Shown here piece by piece: positions 1 to 5,619 of a stretch of DNA of 18,538 nucleotides; positions within the stretch are counted from its first letter, which is position 1; each line of letters starts with the position of its first letter. Under the pieces are notes generated by a model, which did not search any database, was not told the origin of the DNA, and worked only from the letters and a program-made list of their open reading frames with translations. This stretch comes from JANPGR01 sp031424015 (GTDB taxonomy: Bacteria > Patescibacteriota > Minisyncoccia > Phycocordibacterales > UBA1006). The stretch spans positions 1 to 18,538 of the forward strand of contig JANPGR010000093.1 of the NCBI GenBank assembly GCA_031424015.1. Direction: 5' to 3'. A program made the position numbers and the translations under genes.

Positions 1-63
1 GGCCGAGACGTGCAGCACCGCGATATTGCCGCCGTCGAAATCCGCATCGATGGAGAGGGGCAT
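1..63 (-). CDS. N-terminus of M14-type cytosolic carboxypeptidase (partial)
   Basis: The minus strand from an ATG at 63 reads MPLSIDADFDGGNIAVLHV and runs off the window edge. The pattern of a short start followed by DFD-GGNI resembles the N-terminal beta-domain of M14 cytosolic carboxypeptidases (zinc metallopeptidases), recalled from family knowledge. No catalytic residues are inside the window. The codons are strongly GC-rich, unlike every other gene here, so this piece may be transferred DNA or may belong to a different genome joined by assembly. Only 21 residues are visible, so the family call is tentative. Confidence 0.4.
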   Translation of the reverse strand, partial: MPLSIDADFDGGNIAVLHVSA

Positions 64-126
64 CGGGGTCGCTCCGGAAGGGTGTTCCCGATTGTGTAGA
101 GCGGTTCGCCTCTCCCGTCATCCCGA

Positions 127-149
127 GGGGCTTGCCGGAGGCAAGCCCC
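127..149. repeat. Hairpin with GCCGGAGGC loop, downstream of tuf
   Basis: Perfect 10-bp stem (127-136 with 140-149) closed by the three-base loop gga. It lies 18 bases beyond the tuf stop. Neither strand has a T-tract directly after it, so it is not a textbook intrinsic terminator. Its inner 13 bases, ttgccggaggcaa, recur in the hairpin at 1908-1936, while the outer stem bases differ but stay paired. Confidence 0.7.
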
Positions 150-166
150 CTGAAAAAATCAATTCA

Positions 167-1363
167 CTATTTAATAACCTTTGTTACGACACCAGCACCA
201 ACGGTACGACCTCCTTCACGGATTGCGAATCGCTGCTGTTCTTCGATAACAACTGGAGCGATCAATTCAACTTTTAGGTTGACTGTATCTCCTGGCATTA
301 CCATTTCTGTTCCTTCTGGAAGGAAGATTTCTCCAGTCACATCTGTTGTACGGATGTAGAACTGAGGCTTGTATCCCTTCAAGAATGGAGTGTGACGTCC
401 ACCTTCTTCTTTCTTCAAAATGTATACTTCACATTCAAAGTTAGTATGAGGTTTCACTGTTCCTGGCTTTGCGAGAACCTGTCCACGTGTTACGTCTTCT
501 TTCTTTGTACCACGGAGGAGGATTCCTGCATTGTCACCAGCTTGTCCTTGTGCGAGAGATTTGTTGAACATTTCAACTCCTGTTACAGTAGTTTTTACTG
601 TATCGTGAAGTCCGAGAATTTCAATTTCTTCTCCAACCTTGATAATACCACGCTCGATCTTTCCTGTTACTACAGTTCCACGTCCTTCGATTGAGAAGAT
701 ATCTTCAACCGGCATGAGGAATGGCTTGTCCAAATCACGTACTGGTTCTGGAATCCATTCGTCAACTGCCTTCATCAATTCCATAACTTTTTGTGCCCAT
801 GGATCGTCGAGAGTTTTTGCTTCGAGAGCCTTGAGTCCTGAACCTTTTATGAAAGGAGTGTTTGCTCCGTCATATCCGTTCTTTGTCAAGATTTCACGAA
901 TTTCTTCTTCTACGAGTTCTACCATTTCTTCGTCTTCTACCATGTCAACCTTGTTGAGGAATACAACGAGTCGTGGGATACCAACCTGACGAGCGAGCAA
1001 GATGTGTTCGCGAGTCTGTGGCATCGCACCGTCTGTTGCAGCGACCACGATGATCGCACCATCCATCTGAGCAGCACCGGTAATCATGTTCTTGATATAG
1101 TCGGCGTGACCAGGTGCATCGATGTGTGCATAGTGACGGATTGCTGTTTCGTATTCAACGTGAGCAATGTTGATAGTAATACCGCGAGCTTTTTCTTCTG
1201 GAGCCTTGTCGATTCCATCAATTCCAACTTTGGTAGTAGTAAAACCAGCCAAAGTCAAAACGTTCAAGATACCAGCAGTCAAGGTAGTCTTGCCGTGGTC
1301 AACGTGACCGATTGTTCCCACGTTTACGTGAGGTTTTGTTCGTGCGAAAACTTCTGTTGCCAT
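167..1363 (-). CDS. tuf: Translation elongation factor Tu
   Basis: GTPase that delivers aminoacyl-tRNA to the ribosomal A site in the cytoplasm. The 398-residue product has normal family length. The G motifs are clear: G1 GHVDHGKT (residues 19-26), a switch-I/G2 region RGITIN, G3 DAPGH, G4 NKVD and a G5-like GSGLKALE, followed by the two beta-barrel domains and an ending in VVTKVIK. An in-frame ATG exists 54 bases upstream, but the start at 1363 (MATEVFARTKPHVNVG) matches the conserved family N-terminus. The TAG stop is at 167-169. This is the only clear housekeeping protein gene in the window and marks chromosomal DNA left of the mobile element. Its base composition is near 44 % GC by eye, well below the first 150 bases and above the element. 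Confidence 0.98.
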   Translation of the reverse strand: MATEVFARTKPHVNVGTIGHVDHGKTTLTAGILNVLTLAGFTTTKVGIDGIDKAPEEKARGITINIAHVEYETAIRHYAHIDAPGHADYIKNMITGAAQMDGAIIVVAATDGAMPQTREHILLARQVGIPRLVVFLNKVDMVEDEEMVELVEEEIREILTKNGYDGANTPFIKGSGLKALEAKTLDDPWAQKVMELMKAVDEWIPEPVRDLDKPFLMPVEDIFSIEGRGTVVTGKIERGIIKVGEEIEILGLHDTVKTTVTGVEMFNKSLAQGQAGDNAGILLRGTKKEDVTRGQVLAKPGTVKPHTNFECEVYILKKEEGGRHTPFLKGYKPQFYIRTTDVTGEIFLPEGTEMVMPGDTVNLKVELIAPVVIEEQQRFAIREGGRTVGAGVVTKVIK

Positions 1364-1534
1364 AAATAATATTGGGAAGCATACTGAGTACCGAACCCGA
1401 GATAATCTATCATACACATAGACTTTCTCTGACTTCGTACCTCATTTGCCTCAGAATTAAGTAATAAAACTATCTAATAATACAAACCCATTTCTCGTAT
1501 ATCTGGTATCCGCCAAAAGTACGATATGCTATTC

Positions 1535-1562
1535 ATACTACGCAAAAAAGCATTTTTGTCAA
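1535..1562 (-). promoter_or_regulatory. Probable tuf promoter
   Basis: On the minus strand a perfect -35 box TTGACA (1562-1557) is followed after 16 bases by TAGTAT (1540-1535), four of six matches to the -10 consensus. It would give a tuf leader of about 165 bases. The -10 is weak, so the start could shift a few bases. Confidence 0.5.
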
Positions 1563-1757
1563 GGGATTTTGTGCATACTTTAGGGGGGTAATTACTGGAA
1601 TACCACCCTTACTACTAGCTATTCCTCGACTCTCTGAATAGAGATTATTTGTGAGCAATTTATCATTTTTAGAGAACCCTTTTATGCTCGACATTCTGTC
1701 TCGCTTTGTATCAGGACTGCTTATTCTACCTTGGTCCCCAATCCCTCTCTAGTGCAA

Positions 1758-1808
1758 AAAACCTTTACCTTGTTAGGTTTTATAAAAGACATAATTATGT
1801 CTTTTATA
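1758..1808. terminator. Double hairpin, probable bidirectional terminator
   Basis: Two adjacent inverted repeats. The first pairs aaaacct (1758-1764) with aggtttt (1775-1781). The second, 1781-1808, is a perfect 28-bp palindrome whose half-site is tataaaagacataa. A-rich and T-rich stem ends on both sides would let it act in both directions. Confidence 0.45.
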
Positions 1809-1907
1809 TCTGTCGTTTATGAATGAGATACCGTTCCCTTATGGGGCGATTATCTTTGTTTCTCTATGTATAAATAAGCCTTTTCTAAAAATGCCATAAA
1901 AAGAATC

Positions 1908-1936
1908 GGTCGGTTTTGCCGGAGGCAAAACCGGCC
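1908..1936. repeat. Second GCCGGAGGC-loop hairpin
   Basis: Stem of 13 pairs (1908-1920 with 1924-1936, one T-G pair) with loop gga. It shares the inner 13 bases ttgccggaggcaa with the hairpin at 127-149, which suggests a dispersed palindromic repeat family in this genome. Confidence 0.65.
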
Positions 1937-2007
1937 CCAAATAAAATCACAGAAAACAGACAGAGTTGCCTGGTTTTTGTATTTGCTCTGCATCTGGGAC
2001 GATGTTC

Positions 2008-2067
2008 GGATTAATGGTGTCAGGTACCTTTAATTAGGGATTAATGGTGTCAGGTACCTTTAATTAG
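2008..2067. repeat. Perfect tandem duplication of a 30-bp unit
   Basis: Two identical 30-bp copies (2008-2037 and 2038-2067) with no mismatch, starting ggattaatggtgtcaggtac. The second copy contains the stop codon and last codons of the membrane-protein gene at 2060. The word ggtgtcaggtacc recalls sequences found beside REP-associated (RAYT/Y1) transposases, but no such transposase is in the window. Confidence 0.85.
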
Positions 2068-2500
2068 ATGATATAGCGTTTGTTTTAAAAAGTTTATGTG
2101 GAGTAAGAATACGAGCACTATCTAGCTGGGTAATACTTGTAGAATCACTCGAGAGTCTGACAAAATACATCTGATCACTCTCAGGCTTCTGCGAGTTGAG
2201 GACCAAAACTGTTGCGTCGGCATCGCTCGCATATCCTCGCTCAGTATTGAGTTCTCCAGTCGCAACGACACTGTCTATTGTCAATCGATAGTGTGCAAAG
2301 TCTTTATGCTCAAAGACAGCAAACTTACCATCGATATCACCAGAAAATATTTCAGTCGGGATAAATGTGGATTCAGAACTAGATACAGCTGGGGAAATAT
2401 TTGACGCAGTGCCAAAATCAAAAATATCAATTTTCACAATTATAGTAAGAGCTATAATCCCTAAAAGAACTGCGAGTACTGGTAAGGTTTTGTGTGTCAT
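2060..2500 (-). CDS. Small membrane-anchored or exported protein, unknown function
   Basis: Codes for 146 residues. Residues 5-23 (TLPVLAVLLGIIALTIIVK) form one strong hydrophobic segment after a short basic start, so this is probably a signal anchor with the rest outside the membrane. The remaining part is Ser/Asp-rich with no motif I recognise and no cysteine. The last codons and the stop fall inside the second copy of the 30-bp tandem repeat, so the C-terminus may have been altered by that duplication. It begins divergently from, and overlaps by nine bases, the frame at 2492. It lies outside the mobile element. Confidence 0.65.
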   Translation of the reverse strand: MTHKTLPVLAVLLGIIALTIIVKIDIFDFGTASNISPAVSSSESTFIPTEIFSGDIDGKFAVFEHKDFAHYRLTIDSVVATGELNTERGYASDADATVLVLNSQKPESDQMYFVRLSSDSTSITQLDSARILTPHKLFKTNAISSN

Positions 2501-2755
2501 ACAAAAATTATAACATTTTTAGAATTTAAGTCTATAACTGATGAGGAATCCGTGGAACTTGCACACAAGGCAGGAACAATGTTCAAAACGATAACACTCA
2601 AAGACAAGGAAGTATCATACACGCTCACAGAACCAGTTCGAAAGCTCCATGAAAAGCTCATACTCTCTGAAAACTTTTTCGAACCAAAAAAAGCCTTTGC
2701 TGATAAAGCAAAAGCTCTTTCTGAAGCGAAAATCGCTATGATGCTCCCCCGGTAG
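2492..2755 (+). pseudogene. Probable C-terminal remnant of an older serine recombinase
   Basis: This 87-codon frame opens inside the start of the divergent gene and has no plausible promoter or ribosome site. From about residue 14 it reads like the end of a larger protein. The segment FKTITLKDKEVSYTLTEPV resembles, from memory, the tail found after the coiled coil of large serine recombinases in CPR genomes. Its final codons (LPR-stop) lie in the 14-bp attachment core at 2743-2756, as the tail of the resident recombinase does at the other end. If correct, an earlier element sat at the same tRNA-Asn site and the present one integrated beside it. It could instead be an unrelated small gene. Confidence 0.45.
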
Positions 2756-2756
2756 G
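2743..2756. other. Left attachment core (attL candidate)
   Basis: gctcccccggtagg is identical to 18246-18259 in the 3' end of the tRNA-Asn gene, in the same orientation. The flanking bases differ on both sides. A 14-base match to one specified tRNA end is very unlikely by chance in 18 kb. Confidence 0.75.
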
Positions 2757-2830
2757 CCCCTTTGGGCGTAGCAGTCTGCGCGGTCATCTTCGCTACGCTA
2801 CGCTGACATCGCTTGACCTCGAATCCTAAC

Positions 2831-2852
2831 AGAAGTGCGGCAGCGCACTTCT
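2831..2852. repeat. GC-rich hairpin in the left end of the element
   Basis: Nine-pair stem agaagtgcg (2831-2839) with cgcacttct (2844-2852) and a four-base loop. It sits in a GC-rich patch (2757-2870) unlike the rest of the element. In the excised circle this patch would directly follow the recombinase gene. Confidence 0.55.
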
Positions 2853-2870
2853 TCCCGGTGTCGCAAACCT

Positions 2871-2898
2871 AAAAAGCATGACAGAAATCATGCTTTTT
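2871..2898. terminator. Intrinsic terminator at the element's left end
   Basis: An 11-pair stem, aaaaagcatga (2871-2881) with tcatgcttttt (2888-2898), with a six-base loop and A/T tracts on both sides, so it could work in both directions. In the circular form it would terminate the recombinase transcript. In the integrated form it isolates the element from the flank. Confidence 0.7.
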
Positions 2899-3006
2899 AA
2901 TTTTGCTCCCCTAATTACATATTTTCCGAACTGGTTAATATATATGAGAAAATCAAAATAACTCAATTTCAACATATACCATCAGTGTATCATAATTTTG
3001 CAAAAG

Positions 3007-3039
3007 AAAAAGCCCAGTAATTCACATTATAGGGCTTTT
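3007..3039 (-). terminator. Terminator of the GNAT gene
   Basis: Inverted repeat aaaaagccc (3007-3015) and gggctttt (3032-3039), read on the minus strand as a stem followed by a T-run. It lies about 40 bases past the acetyltransferase stop. Confidence 0.65.
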
Positions 3040-3078
3040 GTTTAAAAAGGGAATAATCTGTCAATTGAAATATATAAA

Positions 3079-3732
3079 CTAAATAAGTTTTGATATTTCA
3101 ATAAATTGGACTTCACGTTGACGTGCATCATTGTATAATGCGATTGTTTGAAAACCGAGTTTTTTAAACCAAGAGTTGGTTAATGAAGGCAGGAGGCCAC
3201 CCTTTGTTTCAGCAATGAACCAACCATTCTCTGAATTTTGTTCAACAAACTGTTGAAGTAACCTTGAGGCAACACCTTTTCCTCTGTAGTCACTATCAAC
3301 CGCTACTTCAGCAATGTTGACTACTGCTTTGTCATTGTCAGTAATGGATTCAACAATAGATTGAATGTTCAAGGTCTTGAATTTACCGTTAAGGTCCTTT
3401 GTTTCAATTTGTGAACCCCAGCAAAAACCAATTATCTTGTTCAAACCCATATCAAATGCGATAGTCGCACTAAATAGTGATGAACTTGATAAGTCTCTGA
3501 ACATTTTCAACAAATTGTCGCTGGTCCAGTAATCTTGAACAGCTTGACCACAGTGTTGATAATAAATATCAACCAAATCGGATTCTTTTTCATATCCCCA
3601 GTATTTTTTACATATTGAGCATTGTTTCCATTCGGACCACGGCCGGGTAGAATAGACTGTTTGATATGCAGAAACCAATTCTGACTGGTCAAAAGGTAAA
3701 AGCGAAGTACATTTTATGATTTCGATATTCAT
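3079..3732 (-). CDS. GNAT-family N-acetyltransferase
   Basis: Codes for 217 residues. The acetyl-CoA-binding motif A is clear: the strand NIAEVAVDSDYRGKGVASRL (from about residue 139) contains the R-G-K-G-V-A pyrophosphate loop at 150-155, and the late W-x-x-K-x-L-G-F element (188-195) is typical of the fold. Substrate unknown. An unusual N-terminal insert carries C38-x2-C41 and H60-C61, which could form a small metal site. It has its own promoter (3779-3807) and terminator (3007-3039), so it is a single-gene unit. It lies divergent from the small RNA, peptide and M16 peptidase. GNAT enzymes can give self-immunity to peptide toxins (MccE is the known case), but nothing here shows that role. 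Confidence 0.88.
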   Translation of the reverse strand: MNIEIIKCTSLLPFDQSELVSAYQTVYSTRPWSEWKQCSICKKYWGYEKESDLVDIYYQHCGQAVQDYWTSDNLLKMFRDLSSSSLFSATIAFDMGLNKIIGFCWGSQIETKDLNGKFKTLNIQSIVESITDNDKAVVNIAEVAVDSDYRGKGVASRLLQQFVEQNSENGWFIAETKGGLLPSLTNSWFKKLGFQTIALYNDARQREVQFIEISKLI

Positions 3733-3778
3733 TTTTTAGCTTTAAAAAGTGATTGATTATGATTTTAAATTTTATTTT

Positions 3779-3807
3779 ATAATAGCACATATTGTTTGTA
3801 CTGTCCA
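3779..3807 (-). promoter_or_regulatory. Promoter of the GNAT gene
   Basis: Minus-strand TGGACA (3807-3802), 17-base spacer, then TATTAT (3784-3779) with a TGC extended -10. Transcription would start near 3772, about 40 bases before the ATG. Confidence 0.65.
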
Positions 3808-3812
3808 ATGAG

Positions 3813-3840
3813 TTGAACATATTCAGTATTGTGCTATTAT
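3813..3840 (+). promoter_or_regulatory. Divergent promoter for the small RNA
   Basis: TTGAAC (3813-3818), 16-base spacer, TGC-TATTAT (3832-3840). Its -10 is the mirror of the GNAT -10: the 11-base arms 3779-3789 and 3830-3840 are perfect inverted repeats, so one regulator could bind both promoters. Confidence 0.55.
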
Positions 3841-3846
3841 ATGTGT

Positions 3847-3995
3847 AGTTTTGGTACCTAATTTCCTAACATTTCAACAATACGCAATGAAAAAGTATTA
3901 TGAAGAGTTCGAATTTCCAGATATTTAATATCTGAAGAGCCAAAACGGCTACACCTATGGATATATTTGTTTTACAAATTATCTATAGGTTTTTT
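3847..3995 (+). ncRNA. Candidate small RNA with three stem-loops
   Basis: From the predicted start near 3847 the transcript folds into a 7-pair hairpin (3918-3934), a 4-pair hairpin agcc/ggct (3938-3950) and a long imperfect hairpin (3954-3989) followed by six T (3990-3995), a good intrinsic terminator. A 13-codon frame starting MKKYYEEFEF (3887-3928) lies in the 5' half and could be translated or fortuitous. No known RNA family was recognised. It sits between the divergent GNAT gene and the peptide promoter at 4005. Confidence 0.45.
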
Positions 3996-4004
3996 AGTAT
4001 ATAT

Positions 4005-4033
4005 TTGACAATATACTATATATATTGTATAAG
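4005..4033 (+). promoter_or_regulatory. Strong promoter with operator dyad for the peptide gene
   Basis: Perfect TTGACA (4005-4010), 17-base spacer, TATAAG (4028-4033). The spacer is filled by a perfect dyad, acaatata (4008-4015) and tatattgt (4021-4028), separated by five bases, placed where a repressor would block RNA polymerase. A second weaker promoter, TTGCAT (4046-4051) with TATTAT (4068-4073), follows. Confidence 0.65.
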
Positions 4034-4123
4034 GTTATTCACCTATTGCATTATTCTGATAATAGTGTATTATATTGTTTAGTTTCTGGTACATATTTTT
4101 TTTAACAATCAAAATTCATTCGA

Positions 4124-4213
4124 ATGAAGAAGTTTGGAAAACATGCTTGCGACAACGGTGGCAGTGCATCAGCAGACGGCGACACAGGTGACAACAACGA
4201 TGGCTCTGGTTAG
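4124..4213 (+). CDS. Small Gly/Asp/Asn-rich peptide, possible precursor peptide
   Basis: The 29-residue frame starts MKKFGKHACDNGG and ends ADGDTGDNNDGSG before a TAG stop. It has a short basic head, one cysteine (residue 9) and a tail of Gly, Ser, Asp, Asn, Ala and Thr only. Bases 4141-4210 are 57 % GC while the DNA on both sides is far more AT-rich, which argues for selection on the protein sequence. It lies about 85 bases after a consensus promoter, ends before its own terminator, and is followed by an M16 peptidase gene. No Shine-Dalgarno is visible. The basic leader plus Gly-rich core resembles ribosomally made precursor peptides, but the sequence matches no family I know. The D-x-D-x-x-D-x-x-D spacing could also bind calcium. 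Confidence 0.45.
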   Translation: MKKFGKHACDNGGSASADGDTGDNNDGSG

Positions 4214-4258
4214 CTACGTTACCAATTAAGTGTCAAAAAACCGAGATTAAGTTCTCAC

Positions 4259-4314
4259 TGACCTATAGGTCAATATGCGTACTTTGTACAAAATATTGAT
4301 TTATGGGTCTTTTT
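4259..4314 (+). terminator. Terminator between peptide gene and M16 peptidase
   Basis: A long interrupted hairpin: gacctata (4260-4267) pairs with tatgggtc (4302-4309), tcaatat with atattga, and gtac with gtac around a ttt loop, followed by a T-run. The start of the hairpin is also a 14-bp palindrome, tgacctataggtca (4259-4272), which could be an operator. The structure overlaps the -35 of the peptidase promoter. Confidence 0.55.
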
Positions 4315-4324
4315 TATGTATAAT
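4296..4324 (+). promoter_or_regulatory. M16 peptidase promoter, leaderless start
   Basis: TTGATT (4296-4301), 17-base spacer, perfect TATAAT (4319-4324). The expected start point, seven bases on, is 4331, which is the A of the ATG of MQNYTHTLQNG. This decides the start codon, since the upstream ATG at 4316 lies before the -10 and would not be transcribed from this promoter. Confidence 0.6.
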
Positions 4325-4330
4325 AATATA

Positions 4331-5575
4331 ATGCAAAACTACACACATACGCTTCAAAATGGTTTCAAAATAGTATTTATACCAAAAATCGGTACAAAAA
4401 TATGCAAGATAAGTGTTCTGGTAGATGCGGGTTCAATGTGTGAAGATGCTGGAGGGGTCCCATCGGGAACAGCGCACTTTGTTGAACATATGGTTTTTAA
4501 TGGTACAAAAAAATACCCAAATCGGAATGATTTGTTTAATTTAGTGGTAAAGGAAGGTGGGACAAGGGGTGCAAGTACATCACAATTCATTCAAAATCAT
4601 TTTGTGTCGACGCTAAAACAATTTGTTGTGCCAGCCTTTGAATACCTATCCGAAACGCTATTGAATGCAGTATTTACTGAACAATCTTTTGCAAAAGAAA
4701 AACCAATAATACTTTCAGAATTTAAAAAGAACGATTCCAATCCCGATACAAAATTTTATTTTCACGGGGTGAACGCAACAGTGTTTGAAAACAAATCGTT
4801 ACAAAACTATATGTTAGGTAATCGCGAATCGATAGAATCAATTACTTTGAAAAACATAACAGATTTTTATAATACATATTTTACTCCAAACAGAATGACA
4901 TTGTTTATTATTGGTGATTTCCAAAAAGATGAAATTATAACATTGTCTGAAAAATACTTTGGAGAGAAAATCGATACCAATAATACAACTGAAACAAATA
5001 ACACAATAATAAAAATTCAAGAACCGCATAACACTGTACTGAAATACTCTGGTCTTACTAATTCAAAAATAGGCTGTACCCAATTTATACCAAATGTAAC
5101 TTTGAAACGGTATTTTTCAATTATGTTTTTGTTTAGAATACTATGTGTTGGTCCAACGTCCAGATTATTCCATGAATTACGAGAAAAAAGAGGTTTAATA
5201 TATCAAATATCACCCAATAACATGTTTACTCCTAGTGGTTTTATGGTTGGAATAGTAACTCAATCAGAAGTAAAAGATATCCCAGAAATTAAGGAAGTGA
5301 TTCTAAATGAAATCAAAGATATAGAAAATAGTGGGGTATTGGAATCAGAGTTATCACAAATTAAAAATAGGCACTTCCAAACAATGGAAAGACAAAATGA
5401 TGCAACTGAATCACTTTGTTCTGAATACGTTGAATATTATAGAAAATTTAAGACGATATATGACCCAATCGCGGAAACAGAACTGGTTAATTCAATTACA
5501 GTATCTGATATTAAGGAATCAGCAAAATTGTTGCTTGAAAAAGATTTCAGTTGGATTGAGATGCTACCAGAATAG
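4331..5575 (+). CDS. M16-family zinc metallopeptidase
   Basis: Codes for 414 residues, the normal size of a single M16B subunit. It has the inverted zinc motif HFVEH, with two histidine ligands and the catalytic glutamate, about 50 residues in. A glutamate 77 residues further on, in IILSEFKKND, is the expected third ligand. The second domain keeps the family signature SRLFHELREKRGLIYQ with the substrate-binding Arg and Tyr. No signal peptide is seen, so it is probably cytoplasmic. Such peptidases cut short peptides, and some mature ribosomal peptides (PqqF, AlbF). It follows the 29-residue peptide gene, which suggests but does not prove that this is its substrate. A longer frame from ATG 4316 exists, but the promoter position favours 4331. 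It converges on the res gene. Confidence 0.92.
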   Translation: MQNYTHTLQNGFKIVFIPKIGTKICKISVLVDAGSMCEDAGGVPSGTAHFVEHMVFNGTKKYPNRNDLFNLVVKEGGTRGASTSQFIQNHFVSTLKQFVVPAFEYLSETLLNAVFTEQSFAKEKPIILSEFKKNDSNPDTKFYFHGVNATVFENKSLQNYMLGNRESIESITLKNITDFYNTYFTPNRMTLFIIGDFQKDEIITLSEKYFGEKIDTNNTTETNNTIIKIQEPHNTVLKYSGLTNSKIGCTQFIPNVTLKRYFSIMFLFRILCVGPTSRLFHELREKRGLIYQISPNNMFTPSGFMVGIVTQSEVKDIPEIKEVILNEIKDIENSGVLESELSQIKNRHFQTMERQNDATESLCSEYVEYYRKFKTIYDPIAETELVNSITVSDIKESAKLLLEKDFSWIEMLPE

Positions 5576-5589
5576 CTACTTTTTTGAAA

Positions 5590-5619
5590 TACCCCCACCG
5601 CAGGAGAACTATATATTTT
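5590..5619. repeat. Left direct repeat bracketing the restriction-modification cassette
   Basis: This 30-base segment matches 10168-10197 at 28 of 30 positions in the same orientation, including an uninterrupted gcaggagaactatatatttt. It contains the res stop codon and begins 14 bases after the M16 peptidase stop. Confidence 0.85.

Larger units (their letters stand above)
1563..2007. other. Gene-poor intergenic stretch
   Basis: No convincing reading frame, tRNA or known structured RNA was seen between the tuf promoter and the tandem repeat at 2008. It holds the two adjacent hairpins at 1758-1808, the GCCGGAGGC hairpin at 1908-1936, and a small inverted repeat ctattc...gaatag near 1640-1660. 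It may contain decayed sequence. Confidence 0.5.

Noticed and set aside
26..1369. Plus-strand open frames opposite tuf (26-359, 392-694, 639-989, 1004-1369)
   Set aside because: They are antisense shadows of the strongly conserved EF-Tu gene and show no protein-like features.
2497..2787. Minus-strand frame of 96 codons starting MTAQTATPKG
   Set aside because: It overlaps the recombinase-like remnant on the other strand and the attachment core, and its sequence is low in complexity with no recognisable domain.
2757..2870. A second tRNA remnant in the GC-rich patch (ctcgaatcctaac resembles a T arm)
   Set aside because: No acceptor, D or anticodon stem could be matched around it.
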